Of a DNA stretch of 64,000 nucleotides, positions 44,574 through 54,893 are shown one piece after another. A model generated the notes under the pieces. It worked only from the letters and a program-made list of their open reading frames with translations, was not told the DNA's origin and searched no databases. Positions within the stretch are counted from its first letter, which is position 1; every line of letters starts with the position of its first letter. This DNA comes from an uncultured Desulfobacteraceae bacterium (GTDB lineage Bacteria > Desulfobacterota > Desulfobacteria > Desulfobacterales > UBA5852): positions 1 through 64,000 of the forward strand of contig CAJXSL010000002.1 in NCBI GenBank assembly GCA_913060875.1. Reading direction: 5' to 3'. The translations under genes and the position numbers were made by a program.

Positions 44574-44806
44574 TAGTGTCCGTCCATAAATGGCATCTTT
44601 CGGCTCATGGCGGCGTTCTTGCTTGTTCTCAATCCTCGGAATAGCGTGCTATTCCTCCGGTTGACACCCACCGACCGAAATCGATTAAACGGGAAATCCC
44701 GTCTAACGGGATAATATTCCGTCAAGCGGGATAATATCCCGCGGAGCAGGAAAACGCGCTCGGACCTTGCCAGGAACCAAAATCTACCATTTATGGACGG
44801 ACACGA
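44574..44806 (+). repeat. MITE-like element, family M, copy 2 (enlarged)
   Basis: Terminal inverted repeats TAGTGTCCGTCCATAAATGG and CCATTTATGGACGGACACGA; 233 bp against 146 bp in the other copies. The core AATCCTCGGAATAGCGTGCTATTCCTCCGGTT is shared. An extra ~85 bp insertion contains three tandem palindromes (44689-44742). It begins 2 bp after the pta stop and separates pta from ackA. Confidence 0.85.
44689..44742. repeat. Three tandem CGGGATAATATCCCG-type palindromes
   Basis: ACGGGAAATCCCGT (44689-44702), ACGGGATAATATTCCGT (44706-44722) and GCGGGATAATATCCCGC (44726-44742) are successive near-perfect palindromes with a period of about 17-20 bp, nested inside family M copy 2. They could be protein-binding sites or a local expansion of one palindrome. 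Confidence 0.7.
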
Positions 44807-44908
44807 AGTAACAATATCCCGGACCTCTAAAATCGCTCCGAGGCCTCCACTAAGGGTGGCGGGAGTAAATCAAAACGAACTTATCAACATATATAGGAAA
44901 ATCCTCTT

Positions 44909-46123
44909 ATGAAAATCATGGTGCTCAACTCCGGCAGTTCATCGATCAAATATCAAATTTTCGACATGCGGGACCGATCCGTCCTGGCCTCCGGTCTCCT
45001 GGAAAAAATCGGCGAGCCCGACAGCCGTCTGACCCACCAGACCCGAAATCAGGAAGGCCGGTTCGAAACCGTCGCGAAAACCACCGCCGTGGCCGACCAC
45101 ACCCAGGGGTTCGACCTGATCAATTCCGTGCTCAGGGAAACCGGGGCGCTGACGGACATGACCGAACTGGCCGGTATCGGCCACCGGGCGGTGCATGGCG
45201 GCGAGGCCTTCACCCGGCCCACCCTGATCAATCAGGATGTCATCGACACCATTCGCGACCTGATTCCCCTGGCCCCGCTCCACAATCCGGCTAACCTGAC
45301 CGGAATTGAAGTGGCCATGGCCGGCGCACCGGAGGTTCCCCAGGTGGCCATCTTCGACACGGCTTTTCATCAGACGCTTCCGCCCCATGCCTTCCACTAT
45401 GCCCTGCCCCAGGAGCTGTACCGCAAACACGCCATCCGGCGGTACGGGTTCCATGGAACTTCCCATTTCTTTGTGGCCAAAAAAACGGCCCGGATCCTTG
45501 AGCGCCCCCTCGACGAACTGAGTCTGATCACCCTGCACCTGGGCAACGGGGCCAGCGCCGCAGCGGTGCAGAACGGCGGCAGCGTGGATACGTCCATGGG
45601 GCTGACGCCCCTCGAGGGCCTGATCATGGGAACCCGTTGCGGCGATTTGGATCCGGCCATCATCTTCTATCTGGCGCGCGAAACCGACCGATCATTCGAA
45701 GCCATCGACGCCCTTCTCAACAAGGCAAGCGGCCTTCGCGGCATCTGCGGCGTCAACGATATGCGCGAAATATCCCGCCTGGCCGCAGAGGGCAATGCGG
45801 ATGCCCAGCTGGCCATTCGCATGTATGTGTACCGGCTGCGCAAATACATCGGCAGCTATGCCGCGGTTCTGGGCCGACTGGACGCCCTGGTCTTCACCGG
45901 CGGCATCGGTGAGAATGCCGCCCAGATCCGCTACGAAACCTGCCGCAACCTGGATTTTTTCGGTATTGTCATCGACGAAGCCAAAAACAATCAGCCCTCC
46001 CGCGAAGCCCGGGAAATCCAAAGTCCTGAGAGCCGGGTCAGGATACTGGTCGTTCCCACCAACGAAGAACTTGAAATTGCCGACCAGACCACGTTAGTAT
46101 TGCAAAAAGAAAATCTGGTCTGA
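44909..46123 (+). CDS. ackA: Acetate kinase
   Basis: A 404-residue ASKHA-fold kinase of normal length. NSGSSSIKYQIF is the N-terminal phosphate-binding motif, GIGHRAVHGGEAFTRP follows, FDTAFHQTLPPHAFHYALP contains the catalytic Asp, and YGFHGTSHFFVAKK and THLGNGASAAAV-type sequence (here LHLGNGASAAAV) with TGGIGENAAQIR complete the site. It interconverts acetyl phosphate and ADP with acetate and ATP. It lies 337 bp downstream of pta, a gap filled by a family M element, so it may have its own promoter. Confidence 0.97.
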   Translation: MKIMVLNSGSSSIKYQIFDMRDRSVLASGLLEKIGEPDSRLTHQTRNQEGRFETVAKTTAVADHTQGFDLINSVLRETGALTDMTELAGIGHRAVHGGEAFTRPTLINQDVIDTIRDLIPLAPLHNPANLTGIEVAMAGAPEVPQVAIFDTAFHQTLPPHAFHYALPQELYRKHAIRRYGFHGTSHFFVAKKTARILERPLDELSLITLHLGNGASAAAVQNGGSVDTSMGLTPLEGLIMGTRCGDLDPAIIFYLARETDRSFEAIDALLNKASGLRGICGVNDMREISRLAAEGNADAQLAIRMYVYRLRKYIGSYAAVLGRLDALVFTGGIGENAAQIRYETCRNLDFFGIVIDEAKNNQPSREAREIQSPESRVRILVVPTNEELEIADQTTLVLQKENLV

Positions 46124-46147
46124 ATCTCCCGACAGGAGGCCTGCATC

Positions 46148-47806
46148 ATGACCCCACTGACCCCGCTGAATTCCTTCTCCGGCCCTCAGGGTCCGGTCGT
46201 TCTCCTCATCATGGATGGCGTCGGCATCGGTAAATACGCCGACGGGGACATGGTGCGCCAGGCCCACACACCGGTGATGGACTGGCTGGCCGCCAACAGC
46301 CTCACCACCCGGCTCAAGGCCCATGGCCGCGCGGTGGGGATGCCCTCGGACAAGGACATGGGCAACAGTGAAGTCGGCCACAACGCCATCGGCTGCGGCC
46401 GGGTTTTCGACCAGGGGGCGGCCCTGGTTAATACGTCCATCGCCGACGGTGACCTTTTCCGGGGCGATGTGTGGCGGGACCTGGCGGCCAATGCCGGCCG
46501 CGACGGTCAAGGTCTTCATCTGATCGGCCTGCTCTCCGACGGCAATGTCCACAGCCACATCGATCACCTGGAGGCCCTCCTAAAGGCGGCGCAAAACAGC
46601 GGCGTCGCAACCGCCCGCGTTCACGTTCTTCTGGACGGCCGCGATGTTCCCTCCACATCGGCCCTGACCTACATCGATCGCCTGGAAGCCTTTCTGGCCG
46701 AACGCAACCAGACCGGGGGCCTGGATTACGCCATCGCCTCCGGCGGCGGCCGGATGCAGATCACCATGGACCGTTACGAAGCGGATTGGGACATGGTGGC
46801 GCGTGGCTGGCAAACCCATGTGGGCGGGGTGGGCCGCGCATTTGCGTCCAGCCGGGAGGCCATCGAAACCTATCGCGGCGAGCACGCGGGCATTATCGAC
46901 CAGGACCTGCCGCCCTTCGTGATCCATCGCGACGGACGGCCCATCGGGCCGATCAAAGACGGCGACAGCGTGATCTTCTTCAATTTCCGGGGCGACCGGG
47001 CCATTGAAATCAGCAAGGCCTTCGAATCCGAGGCCTTCCCCTATTTCGAACGCACCCCCTTCCCCAAGGTCGCCTATGCCGGCATGATGCAGTATGACGG
47101 TGACGCTCTTATCCCGTCCCGCTACCTCGTGGCCCCGCCGGGCATCGACCGGACCCTGGGGGAATACCTGGCAAGCTCCGGCGTTAAACAGCTGGCCATC
47201 AGCGAAACCCAGAAATTCGGCCATGTCACCTATTTCTTCAACGGCAACCGAACGGGAAAATTCGACCAAGCCCTGGAGGACTACATCGAAATTCCTTCGG
47301 ACCGCGTGCCCTTCGAGGAGCGGCCCTGGATGAAGGCGGCCGAGATAACGGACCGGGTGGTGGCGGCCATCCGGGCCAACCAGCATCGCTTCATCCGTCT
47401 GAACTATGCCAACGGGGACATGGTGGGGCACACCGGCATCCTGCCGGCCGTCGAAATTGCCGTAGAAACGGTGGATCTCTGTCTGGGGCGGGTTGTCGCG
47501 GCCATCCGGGAAACCGGCGGTATGCTGATCGTCACGGCGGACCACGGCAATTCGGACGACATGTTCGAACGGAACAAAAAAACCGGCGACATCATCATGG
47601 ACGCCGCAACCGGAAAGCCCAAGACCAAAACCGCCCATTCGCTCAACCCGGTTCCGGTCTTTATTTACGATCCCACCGGTGATGTCCCCATGCGGCTTTC
47701 CGATCTCACGGATCCGGGCATCAGCAGTCTGGCGGCCACGTCCCTGACCCTGCTGGGTTTCGAGCCGCCGGAAGGGTACAGCCCGAGTCTTGTCACGATC
47801 GGCTGA
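46148..47806 (+). CDS. gpmI: 2,3-bisphosphoglycerate-independent phosphoglycerate mutase
   Basis: A 552-residue alkaline-phosphatase-superfamily enzyme. D23 in [11 protein letters not shown] and S74 in [13 protein letters not shown] are metal ligand and phosphorylated serine. [24 protein letters not shown] and [21 protein letters not shown] supply further metal ligands. It interconverts 3- and 2-phosphoglycerate with Mn(II). Slightly longer than the usual ~510-515 residues through small insertions. GACAGGAGG precedes the start. It is 24 bp after ackA and 50 bp before pgk, so these three are one unit. Confidence 0.95.
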   Translation: MTPLTPLNSFSGPQGPVVLLIMDGVGIGKYADGDMVRQAHTPVMDWLAANSLTTRLKAHGRAVGMPSDKDMGNSEVGHNAIGCGRVFDQGAALVNTSIADGDLFRGDVWRDLAANAGRDGQGLHLIGLLSDGNVHSHIDHLEALLKAAQNSGVATARVHVLLDGRDVPSTSALTYIDRLEAFLAERNQTGGLDYAIASGGGRMQITMDRYEADWDMVARGWQTHVGGVGRAFASSREAIETYRGEHAGIIDQDLPPFVIHRDGRPIGPIKDGDSVIFFNFRGDRAIEISKAFESEAFPYFERTPFPKVAYAGMMQYDGDALIPSRYLVAPPGIDRTLGEYLASSGVKQLAISETQKFGHVTYFFNGNRTGKFDQALEDYIEIPSDRVPFEERPWMKAAEITDRVVAAIRANQHRFIRLNYANGDMVGHTGILPAVEIAVETVDLCLGRVVAAIRETGGMLIVTADHGNSDDMFERNKKTGDIIMDAATGKPKTKTAHSLNPVPVFIYDPTGDVPMRLSDLTDPGISSLAATSLTLLGFEPPEGYSPSLVTIG

Positions 47807-47856
47807 GAACCGGCCACTATCATACCATCATCATTGTTGCTTTAGGGAGGCGAACC

Positions 47857-49053
47857 ATGAACAAGCTGACGGTGGACGATCTTCCTGTTGAGGGCCGCAG
47901 GGTCCTGATGCGCGTGGATTTCAACGTACCGCTAAAAAACGGCCAGGTGGCCGACGATAAACGCATACGGGCGGCCCTGCCGACCATTCAAGCGATCCTG
48001 GCGCGGGGCGGCCGGCTGGCCTTGATGTCCCACCTGGGGCGTCCCAAGGGGAAACGGGTACCGGAAATGTCGCTGGAACCCTGCGCCCGGGCCCTGCAGG
48101 ATCTCCTTCAGCAGCCGGTCACCTTTGTGGAGGACTGCATTGGACCGGCCCCCCAGGCAACGGTCGACCTAATGACCGACGGGGAAATCATCCTCCTCGA
48201 AAATCTCCGCTACCATCCGGAAGAGACGGCCAACGATCCCGGATTCGCCGGTGATCTGGCGCGCTTGGGCGATGTCTACGTCAACGATGCCTTTGGCACC
48301 GCCCACCGTGCCCATGCCTCCACCCAGGGGATAACCCGCCACATCGATCAATGCGGGGCCGGCTACCTGATGGTGAAGGAACTGACCTACCTGGGCAACG
48401 TGATCCAATCACCCGAGAAACCCTTTGTGGCCGTGCTGGGGGGGGCCAAAATATCAGGGAAGATCGACGTCATCGCGCATCTCCTGGACAAGGTCGACCA
48501 CATTCTCATCGGCGGCGGCATGGCCTACACCTTTTTCAAGGCCATGGGGCATGCCATCGGCACGTCCCTGCTGGAGGAAGACCGCCTCGACCTGGCCCGG
48601 GATCTGCTGGCCAGAAGGGGCGCTAAAATCGTCCTGCCGGTGGACAACATCCTGGCCGATCGCCTCGACATCCAGCAGGGCGCCATCGGCAGCCTCCGGA
48701 CAACCCCGGTGGACGCCATCCCGGACGGCTGGTGCGGGGTAGATATCGGGCCCCGGACCCTGGATCGGTTCGCAGGAATTCTGCGAGGCGCCCGCACGGT
48801 GGTGTGGAACGGTCCCATGGGCGTCTTTGAACTGTCGGCGGCCGCTGAAGGCACCTTTGCCCTGGCCAGACTGATGGCCGCTATCACGGCCGGCGGCGCC
48901 ACCACCGTCATCGGAGGCGGCGATTCGGCCCGGGCCGTGGCGGACGCCGGGGTGGCCGACCAGGTTTCCCATGTATCCACCGGCGGCGGGGCCTCCCTCG
49001 AGATGCTGGAGGGCAAGATTCTGCCCGGCGTGGCCGCCCTGACTGATAAATAG
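47857..49053 (+). CDS. pgk: Phosphoglycerate kinase
   Basis: A 398-residue Pgk of normal length: [29 protein letters not shown] at the N-terminus, [10 protein letters not shown] substrate arm, [29 protein letters not shown] nucleotide site, and GGGDSARAV / [14 protein letters not shown] at the C-terminus. It makes ATP from 1,3-bisphosphoglycerate or the reverse in gluconeogenesis. The TAG stop (49051-49053) is the first three bases of family M copy 3, so the repeat defines the gene's end. GGGAGGCGAACC precedes the ATG. Confidence 0.96.
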   Translation: MNKLTVDDLPVEGRRVLMRVDFNVPLKNGQVADDKRIRAALPTIQAILARGGRLALMSHLGRPKGKRVPEMSLEPCARALQDLLQQPVTFVEDCIGPAPQATVDLMTDGEIILLENLRYHPEETANDPGFAGDLARLGDVYVNDAFGTAHRAHASTQGITRHIDQCGAGYLMVKELTYLGNVIQSPEKPFVAVLGGAKISGKIDVIAHLLDKVDHILIGGGMAYTFFKAMGHAIGTSLLEEDRLDLARDLLARRGAKIVLPVDNILADRLDIQQGAIGSLRTTPVDAIPDGWCGVDIGPRTLDRFAGILRGARTVVWNGPMGVFELSAAAEGTFALARLMAAITAGGATTVIGGGDSARAVADAGVADQVSHVSTGGGASLEMLEGKILPGVAALTDK

Positions 49054-49196
49054 TGTCCATCCAGAGATGGCATCTTTTGGCCCCGAGCGGCGTTTTCGCT
49101 CTTTGGAAATCCTCGCAATAGGCCACTATTCCTGCGGTTTCCAAATCGCTCAGGCCTTGCTCGGAACCAAAATCGACCATCTCTGGACGAACACTA
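49051..49196 (+). repeat. MITE-like element, family M, copy 3
   Basis: 146 bp with ends TAGTGTCCATCCAGAGATGG and CCATCTCTGGACGAACACTA, and core AATCCTCGCAATAGGCCACTATTCCTGCGG. Immediately outside GTGTCC...GAACAC the flanks read TAAATA on both sides (49047-49052 and 49195-49200), a possible target-site duplication. It lies between pgk and the phosphohexomutase gene. Confidence 0.85.
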
Positions 49197-49211
49197 AATA
49201 ATCCCATTATT

Positions 49212-51353
49212 ATGAGAGGATTTCCGATGGCTGCCACCGACACCCTTTTGAAGTGCGCCCGCGAGGGTTTTCAACGCCTGGATATCGCCAGTCAATACAG
49301 GGAAAACGCCCTGGAATGGCTCACCCGCTGGTTGACCGAGCCGGCCTTCCAGGACTACGTGCCCCAGATCGACTATCTGATCACCGGCGAGCGCTGGCGC
49401 TTTCTGCTGGATGCCTTCTACCAGGTCATTCCGTTCGGCACGGGCGGCCGTCGGGGCCTCGTGGGGATCGGCCCCAACCGGATCAACCCCTGGACCATCC
49501 AGTCCTCGGCCCAGGGCCATGCCCAATACCTGATCCGGCAGTTTGGGGATGAAGCCCGCGAACGCGGCATTGTGCTGACCTATGATGTCCGTCGTTTCAC
49601 CGCCACCGGGGATTACGCCGACGACCGGCCCAACCCGGTCAAGGATCTGGACGGACGCCGCCTGGCCCTGGCGGCCGCCGAAGTTTACACGGCCAACGGC
49701 ATCCGCGTCTATCTCTACGACGACGTGCGCAGCACCCCCCAGCTGTCGTTCACCATCCGGCATCTCAACTGCATTTCCGGCGATATGTTCAGCGCCAGCC
49801 ACAACCTGCCCACTGACAACGGGAAAAAAGTCTATGACCAGTACGGCGGCCAATTGATCCCGCCCCACGACCAGGCCCTGGTGGATGAGGTCACCGGCCA
49901 TGTGGACGCGATCCTGACCCTGCCCTACCAGGAGGCGACCGACCGCGGCCTTGTCACGGTTGTCGGGGAAGCTGTGGATCAGGCCTACTACCGCGCCGCA
50001 GGCGCCCTGAGCCTATCCCAAACCCGTGATATTAAAATCCTCTATGCCCCGCTGCACGGCACCGGTCTGACCTCGGTCTATCCCATCCTGCAGCAGGCGG
50101 GTTTCGATATCGCCCTGGATCCGGCCACCGCCAACCTGAGCGGGGCCTTTGAAAATGTAACCTTCACCATCCCCAATCCGGAAGTGCGCCAATCCTTCGA
50201 TACGGCCCTGTCCCACGGCGATACGATCCAGGCCGATTTGATCTTCAGCACCGATCCCGATGCCGACCGCATCGGGGTTCTCGTCCGTCACCGCGGCCGC
50301 TGGGAATTCCTGAGCGGCAACGAGATCGGCATTCTTCTGGCCCATTACGGCATTCGTCAGTTCAAAGCCCAGGGGCGGCTGACACCCGATCACACCATCA
50401 TCAAAACCGATGTCACAACGTCCCTGATTGCCCGTATGGCTGAAGCCCATGGGGTGCAGTGCATCGGGGATCTTCTGGTGGGCTTCAAGTACATCGGCGA
50501 GGAGATGAACCGCCTCGATGCGGCCGGCCGCATGGAAGGGTTCATCCTGGGCACGGAGGAAAGCCACGGCTACCTCATGGGCAACTACGCCCGGGATAAG
50601 GATGCCGCCGGGGCGGCCATCTGGATGGCCGAGTACGCTGCCGAGCTCAAGCAGTCCGGCCAAACCCTGGTGGACCAGCTGGATCGGATCTATGCCGAGC
50701 ACGGTTACTGCCATAACCACCTGACGGAAATCCGCCTGCTGGGCGCCGCCGGCATGGAGCAAATCCGCCAGATCATGGATCACCTGCGCGCACAAACGGT
50801 GGACGCTTTCGGCGCTTTTGCGGTTCAGCGCAAGCGGGATCGCTGGGAAGGTCCGCCCCAGCCGCACCTCTCCCGTACGGATACGTCTGCGCGGAATGTG
50901 GTCGTTTTCGAGATGGCGCCGCCGGCGTCGGTCGCCGGCATGCGCGTCACCATACGCCCGTCGGGCACCGAACCGAAAGTCAAAATGTATTTCGAGGTGG
51001 TGGGCCGTCCCTGTCCGGCCGATGCCGTCGCCGCCGCCAGGGCGAAGGTTCAAAAAGTCGGCGACCGCCTCGAAAAAGCCGTCATGCAGTACTGCTATCA
51101 GGTACTGGGTGTCGATTTTCCCGAACGGGGTTTTCTGCTCTTCTGGCAGCTGCCGCTGACCGACAAGCTGCACTATTTCGAGATCGAGGAAAAGATTGCC
51201 GCCCTCCAGGCCCTGACAGACCGGAAAGAGCGTCAGGCGCAACTTGAAGCCCTGCTTGCCTTTCTAGGCGCCAATCCCATTGAAAAAATCGATGCCGCTT
51301 TCCAGGCCCGCTACGCGCAGGGCATTCGTGGCTACCTGGACCTCGAGGCCTGA
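49212..51353 (+). CDS. Phosphoglucomutase/phosphomannomutase family enzyme, long form
   Basis: A 713-residue alpha-D-phosphohexomutase. GTGGRRGLVGIGPNRIN is the N-terminal phosphate/entry motif. FSASHNLPTDNGKKVYDQYGG holds the phosphoserine loop (SASHN, where many members have TASHNP). DPDADRIGVLVR is the metal-binding loop, GTEESHGYL the sugar loop and RPSGTEPKVKMYFEV the C-terminal phosphate loop. It is much longer than the ~460-550 usual for bacterial PGM/PMM because of a ~100-residue helical C-terminal extension. It interconverts hexose 1- and 6-phosphates, supplying the glycosyltransferase downstream. GAGAGGATTT precedes the ATG. Confidence 0.9.
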   Translation: MRGFPMAATDTLLKCAREGFQRLDIASQYRENALEWLTRWLTEPAFQDYVPQIDYLITGERWRFLLDAFYQVIPFGTGGRRGLVGIGPNRINPWTIQSSAQGHAQYLIRQFGDEARERGIVLTYDVRRFTATGDYADDRPNPVKDLDGRRLALAAAEVYTANGIRVYLYDDVRSTPQLSFTIRHLNCISGDMFSASHNLPTDNGKKVYDQYGGQLIPPHDQALVDEVTGHVDAILTLPYQEATDRGLVTVVGEAVDQAYYRAAGALSLSQTRDIKILYAPLHGTGLTSVYPILQQAGFDIALDPATANLSGAFENVTFTIPNPEVRQSFDTALSHGDTIQADLIFSTDPDADRIGVLVRHRGRWEFLSGNEIGILLAHYGIRQFKAQGRLTPDHTIIKTDVTTSLIARMAEAHGVQCIGDLLVGFKYIGEEMNRLDAAGRMEGFILGTEESHGYLMGNYARDKDAAGAAIWMAEYAAELKQSGQTLVDQLDRIYAEHGYCHNHLTEIRLLGAAGMEQIRQIMDHLRAQTVDAFGAFAVQRKRDRWEGPPQPHLSRTDTSARNVVVFEMAPPASVAGMRVTIRPSGTEPKVKMYFEVVGRPCPADAVAAARAKVQKVGDRLEKAVMQYCYQVLGVDFPERGFLLFWQLPLTDKLHYFEIEEKIAALQALTDRKERQAQLEALLAFLGANPIEKIDAAFQARYAQGIRGYLDLEA

Positions 51354-51688
51354 CGTTCCCCCGGTCATCATAAAATAGTTGCATCCGGGCGTTTATGTCA
51401 TTAGTATGAAGGGTCAACAGCGGAAAACGCACCGTCAACCCGGTGCAACACGATGTGTTTTACACCCGAGCATAGCCTGACGTCTGCCCGTCACACCGCT
51501 GGGATCAGACGCAGGCGCGATACCCCTTTTCACTAGCGCGACCATTACAGAACTGAAGATCATCTTTCCCTTATGCACCATCCCCAGCTTAGGCCGGGGA
51601 CGAAACGGCGCTGAACTGTCTACCGACACAACATATATATGGCGTAAATCAGATATGCTTTAGCTTTTTCCGGCGAAAGGAATATGCC
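51354..51688. other. Intergenic region before the glycosyltransferase gene
   Basis: I see no gene, RNA or repeat in this 335-bp stretch. The last 60 bases are AT-rich and may hold the glycosyltransferase promoter. Confidence 0.4.
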
Positions 51689-52972
51689 ATGGAAGAACGC
51701 CGCAAGCGTTTTCAATCCCGCAACATCGGCATTATATCCACCCGCATTGCCGGAACGGATGGGGTCTCCCTCGAAATCGAAAAATGGGCGGACGTTCTTG
51801 AAAAAGAGGCGTTCCGCTGTTTCTATCTGGCCGGCGAACTGGACCGGCCCCCGGAACAGAGCTACCTTGTAGCAGAAGCCCATTTCACCCATCCGGACGT
51901 CCAGGATATCTACACCAACTGTTTCGATGTGGAAATCCGCCAGCGCCGCACCACCGACAAACTCCACCAGGTCAAAAACCAACTCAAGGATCACCTGGAA
52001 AAATTTGTGGCGCAATTTGACATCAGCATACTGTTGATCGAGAATGCCCTGACCATCCCCCTCAACCTGCCCCTGGGGGTGGCCCTTACGGAATTCATCA
52101 TGGAGACGGGCATTCCCACCATCGCCCATCACCACGATTTCTACTGGGAACGCGACCGGTTCACCAACAACGCGGTGGCCGACTATCTGAGTCTGGCGTT
52201 CCCCCCCAACCTTCCCAGCATCCGGCACGTGGTCATCAACTCCCATGCCGATGCCCAGTTGAGCCTGCGCACCGGAATTTCCTCCCTGGTATGCCCGAAC
52301 GTCATGGACTTCGCCAACCCGCCCGATCCTCCCGACGCCTATGCCGCCGATGTGCGCCAGGCCCTGGGCCTCGATAACGACGAGCTGCTGATCCTCCAGC
52401 CAACGCGGGTAGTCCAGCGCAAAGGCATCGAGCATGCCATTGAACTGGTCCACCGTCTGGGACGTAAAGCGCGTCTGGTCATTTCACACGCCTCGGGCGA
52501 CGAGGGCTGGGACTATGAGCAGCGCCTGCGCGAATACTCCAAACTCATGGGCGTCAATACACTGTTTGTATCGGATATCATCAACGAGCACCGCGGCACG
52601 ACCGAAGACGGGCGCAAGATCTACACCCTGGAGGACATCTACCCCCATGCGGATCTGGTGACCTATCCGTCCACCTTCGAAGGGTTCGGCAACGCTTTCC
52701 TGGAAGCGATTTACTTCCGCAAACCCATCGTGGTGAACAACTATTCCATTTATCACAAAGACATTAAACCCAAAGGCTTCCAGGTGATCGAAATCGACGG
52801 CTATGTCACTGAAGAGGCCGTTCAGAAAACCAGCTGGGTCCTCAATGACAAGCGCATGTGCAAACGCATGGTGGACCACAATTATGAGCTGGGGCAGCAA
52901 TACTTTTCCTACGAAGTCCTGCACACGCAATTAAAGGCGTTCATGATGGTCAACCGGATGGCGGTGGCGTAA
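51689..52972 (+). CDS. GT4-type glycosyltransferase
   Basis: A 427-residue retaining GT-B glycosyltransferase. The N-terminal domain starts NIGIISTRIAGTDGVSLEIEKW, the gly-rich loop after strand 1. TIAHHHDFYWERDRF lies mid-protein. The donor site has LLILQPTRVVQRKGIEHAIELV and the E-x7-E motif in YPSTFEGFGNAFLEAIYF. The HHHDFYWER stretch recalls enzymes making mannosylglucosylglycerate-type compatible solutes, but I cannot be sure. Placement after a phosphohexomutase supports a storage sugar or osmolyte pathway using a nucleotide or hexose-phosphate donor. AAAGGAAT precedes the ATG. Cytosolic; no membrane segment. Confidence 0.82.
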   Translation: MEERRKRFQSRNIGIISTRIAGTDGVSLEIEKWADVLEKEAFRCFYLAGELDRPPEQSYLVAEAHFTHPDVQDIYTNCFDVEIRQRRTTDKLHQVKNQLKDHLEKFVAQFDISILLIENALTIPLNLPLGVALTEFIMETGIPTIAHHHDFYWERDRFTNNAVADYLSLAFPPNLPSIRHVVINSHADAQLSLRTGISSLVCPNVMDFANPPDPPDAYAADVRQALGLDNDELLILQPTRVVQRKGIEHAIELVHRLGRKARLVISHASGDEGWDYEQRLREYSKLMGVNTLFVSDIINEHRGTTEDGRKIYTLEDIYPHADLVTYPSTFEGFGNAFLEAIYFRKPIVVNNYSIYHKDIKPKGFQVIEIDGYVTEEAVQKTSWVLNDKRMCKRMVDHNYELGQQYFSYEVLHTQLKAFMMVNRMAVA

Positions 52973-52995
52973 ACCTGAACCGCTGTCGGTCAAAT

Positions 52996-53024
52996 CCATC
53001 GACCGGCTGTTTTTCAGCCGATGG
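52996..53024 (+). terminator. Hairpin after the glycosyltransferase gene
   Basis: CGGCTG (53004-53009), loop TTTTT, CAGCCG (53015-53020), extended by CCAT/ATGG outside. It lies 31 bp after the stop codon and just before the efflux operon. No terminal T-run, so termination efficiency is uncertain. Confidence 0.4.
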
Positions 53025-53059
53025 CACCGCCTGACGTCTTTTTCAAAAGGAGAGCGCCC

Positions 53060-54583
53060 ATGTTCTTTGCCCCTCGTCGCTTCAACCGATCGCGCACCCA
53101 TCGGCGACCATACCATGGCCTTGGTCTGAACGTCCTGACGGTTCTGATCTTTTTTCTGCTGCAGGGTTGCCTGGCCGTGGGCCCCGACTACGAACCACCG
53201 GATTACAGCGCCCCGGATGCCTGGCAATCGGAACTGGTGGAAGGGGTGGCCAGCGGGGAAGCCTCCTTGCAGGCCTGGTGGAAGATATTCAACGACCCTG
53301 TCCTGGACGGCATTATGGACCGGGCCGTGGACGGCAATCTGGATCTGCGGGAAGCCTATGCCCGCATCAAGGAAGCCCGCGCCATCCGCGGCATCGCCCG
53401 GGGGGAACGCTACCCGGACATCAACGGGAGCGGCGATGTTGCCCGACAACGCCAAAGCGAAGATTTCGGTCCGGTCAGTCCCATCGACGGCGACCAGACC
53501 GACTGGGTTTACAGTGCCGGGGTGGGCGGCACCTGGGAAATCGATTTCTGGGGCCGCATCTCCCGCAGCATCGCCTCGGCGGATGCCGACTTCCAGGCGA
53601 CCATCGAGGACTACCGGGATATCCTGGTGCTGCTCTACAGCGAGATTGCCCGCAACTATGTAAATGTGCGCACCCTGCAGGAGCGCATCAAGGTGACCGA
53701 AACCAATGTGGAAACCCAGCGCGGTTCCCTCGATATTACCCAGGCCCGCTTCAAGGCCGAGATTTCACCGGAACTGGACGTGCGCCAGGCCGAGCTCAAC
53801 CTGGCCCGCACCGAGTCGCTCATCCCGGCCCTGCGCCAGGAGGCGGCCCGCGCCGTACACCGGCTGGGGGTTTTAATCGGTGACAATCCCGGGGCCCTTT
53901 ATGCTGATCTGTCGCCCCCAAAGCTCATCCCGCACCCCCCGGAAGAGGTCCTGGTCAGTGTGCCGGCCAACCTGGTACGCCAGCGGCCGGACATCCGCAG
54001 TGCCGAACGGCGGCTGGCAGCCCAGAGTGAACGCATCGGGATCGCCACGGCCGACCTTTACCCAAGCTTTTTTCTTCTGGGCGATTTTGGCTATCTGGCC
54101 ACCTCGGATCTTTTCGACTATCGCAAACGCGTATGGAGCTTCGGGCCCACCTTTCGCTGGAACATGTTCGACGGCGGCCGGGTGCGCAACCGTATCGCGG
54201 CGGAAGATGCCCGCACCGAGCAGGCCCTGGCCCGCTATGAAAACACGGTGCTGGGGGCTCTGGAGGAAGTGGAAAATGCCATCGTGGCCTATACCGAGGA
54301 AACCAAACGCCGGGAATCTCTGCTGCGCTCGGTGAACGCCGCCAAGAAATCGGTGGAACTGGTGCAGGTCCTTTACAAATCCGGTCTGACCGATTTCCAG
54401 AACGTGCTCGACTCGGAGCGTTCCCTGGCGGAGCAGGAAGATGCCTACGTGGCCAGCGTAGGGCTGGTGACCCAAAACCTGATTGCCATCTACCGGGCCC
54501 TGGGGGGCGGCTGGCAGCCGGATCCGGCGGTGGTTAAAGTGGAAATCCAGGATGCCGCCATGAACGGGGAACCCATTTTCTGA
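53060..54583 (+). CDS. TolC-type outer-membrane efflux lipoprotein (NodT family)
   Basis: A 507-residue outer-membrane factor. The signal ends in lipobox LLQGC (Cys37), then AVGPDYEPPDYSAPDAWQ, the standard opening of OprM/NodT proteins. Two long helical repeats follow, with DFWGRISRSIASADADFQATIEDYRDI and the second-repeat equivalent FRWNMFDGGRVRNRIAAEDARTEQALARYENTVLGALEEVENA. It forms the trimeric exit duct for the two pumps downstream. The start at 53060 is fixed by AAAGGAGAG; the frame to 53021 lacks this. First gene of a five-gene efflux operon. Confidence 0.93.
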   Translation: MFFAPRRFNRSRTHRRPYHGLGLNVLTVLIFFLLQGCLAVGPDYEPPDYSAPDAWQSELVEGVASGEASLQAWWKIFNDPVLDGIMDRAVDGNLDLREAYARIKEARAIRGIARGERYPDINGSGDVARQRQSEDFGPVSPIDGDQTDWVYSAGVGGTWEIDFWGRISRSIASADADFQATIEDYRDILVLLYSEIARNYVNVRTLQERIKVTETNVETQRGSLDITQARFKAEISPELDVRQAELNLARTESLIPALRQEAARAVHRLGVLIGDNPGALYADLSPPKLIPHPPEEVLVSVPANLVRQRPDIRSAERRLAAQSERIGIATADLYPSFFLLGDFGYLATSDLFDYRKRVWSFGPTFRWNMFDGGRVRNRIAAEDARTEQALARYENTVLGALEEVENAIVAYTEETKRRESLLRSVNAAKKSVELVQVLYKSGLTDFQNVLDSERSLAEQEDAYVASVGLVTQNLIAIYRALGGGWQPDPAVVKVEIQDAAMNGEPIF

Positions 54584-54893
54584 CCGAAAGATCCATCGCA
54601 ATAGTATATATCCTGGCCCGCAGGACCCGGCTTTGGGTTCCCCCTGGAAGGGGGATGCTCCAATCACGAGAAGCAATAGGCGTCAGAAGACAGAATTCAG
54701 GAGCCAGAAGGATTTTGATGTCGCTTCGCTCCGTCTTTTGAAAAAAATCGAATGCGCCGAAGGCGAAAACCTTATTCTGACTTCTGGATTCTGGCTCCTG
54801 AATTCATAGACGACGATTACGGCGGAGCCAATTATCTCCGACCTGGCACAGAGGATCAGGTTTTCTGGACCGAACAAATAAAGGTAAAAACCC
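54584..54893. other. Gap between the channel and first adaptor gene, with an inverted repeat
   Basis: No gene. GAATTCAGGAGCCAGAA (54693-54709) and TTCTGGCTCCTGAATTC (54789-54805) are perfect 17-bp inverted arms about 80 bp apart. They are flanked by further CAGAAG/CTTCTG motifs from 54682 onwards. This type of TTCTGG-CTCCTGAATTC repeat is common in proteobacteria. It could form a long hairpin in the operon mRNA. Confidence 0.6.
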
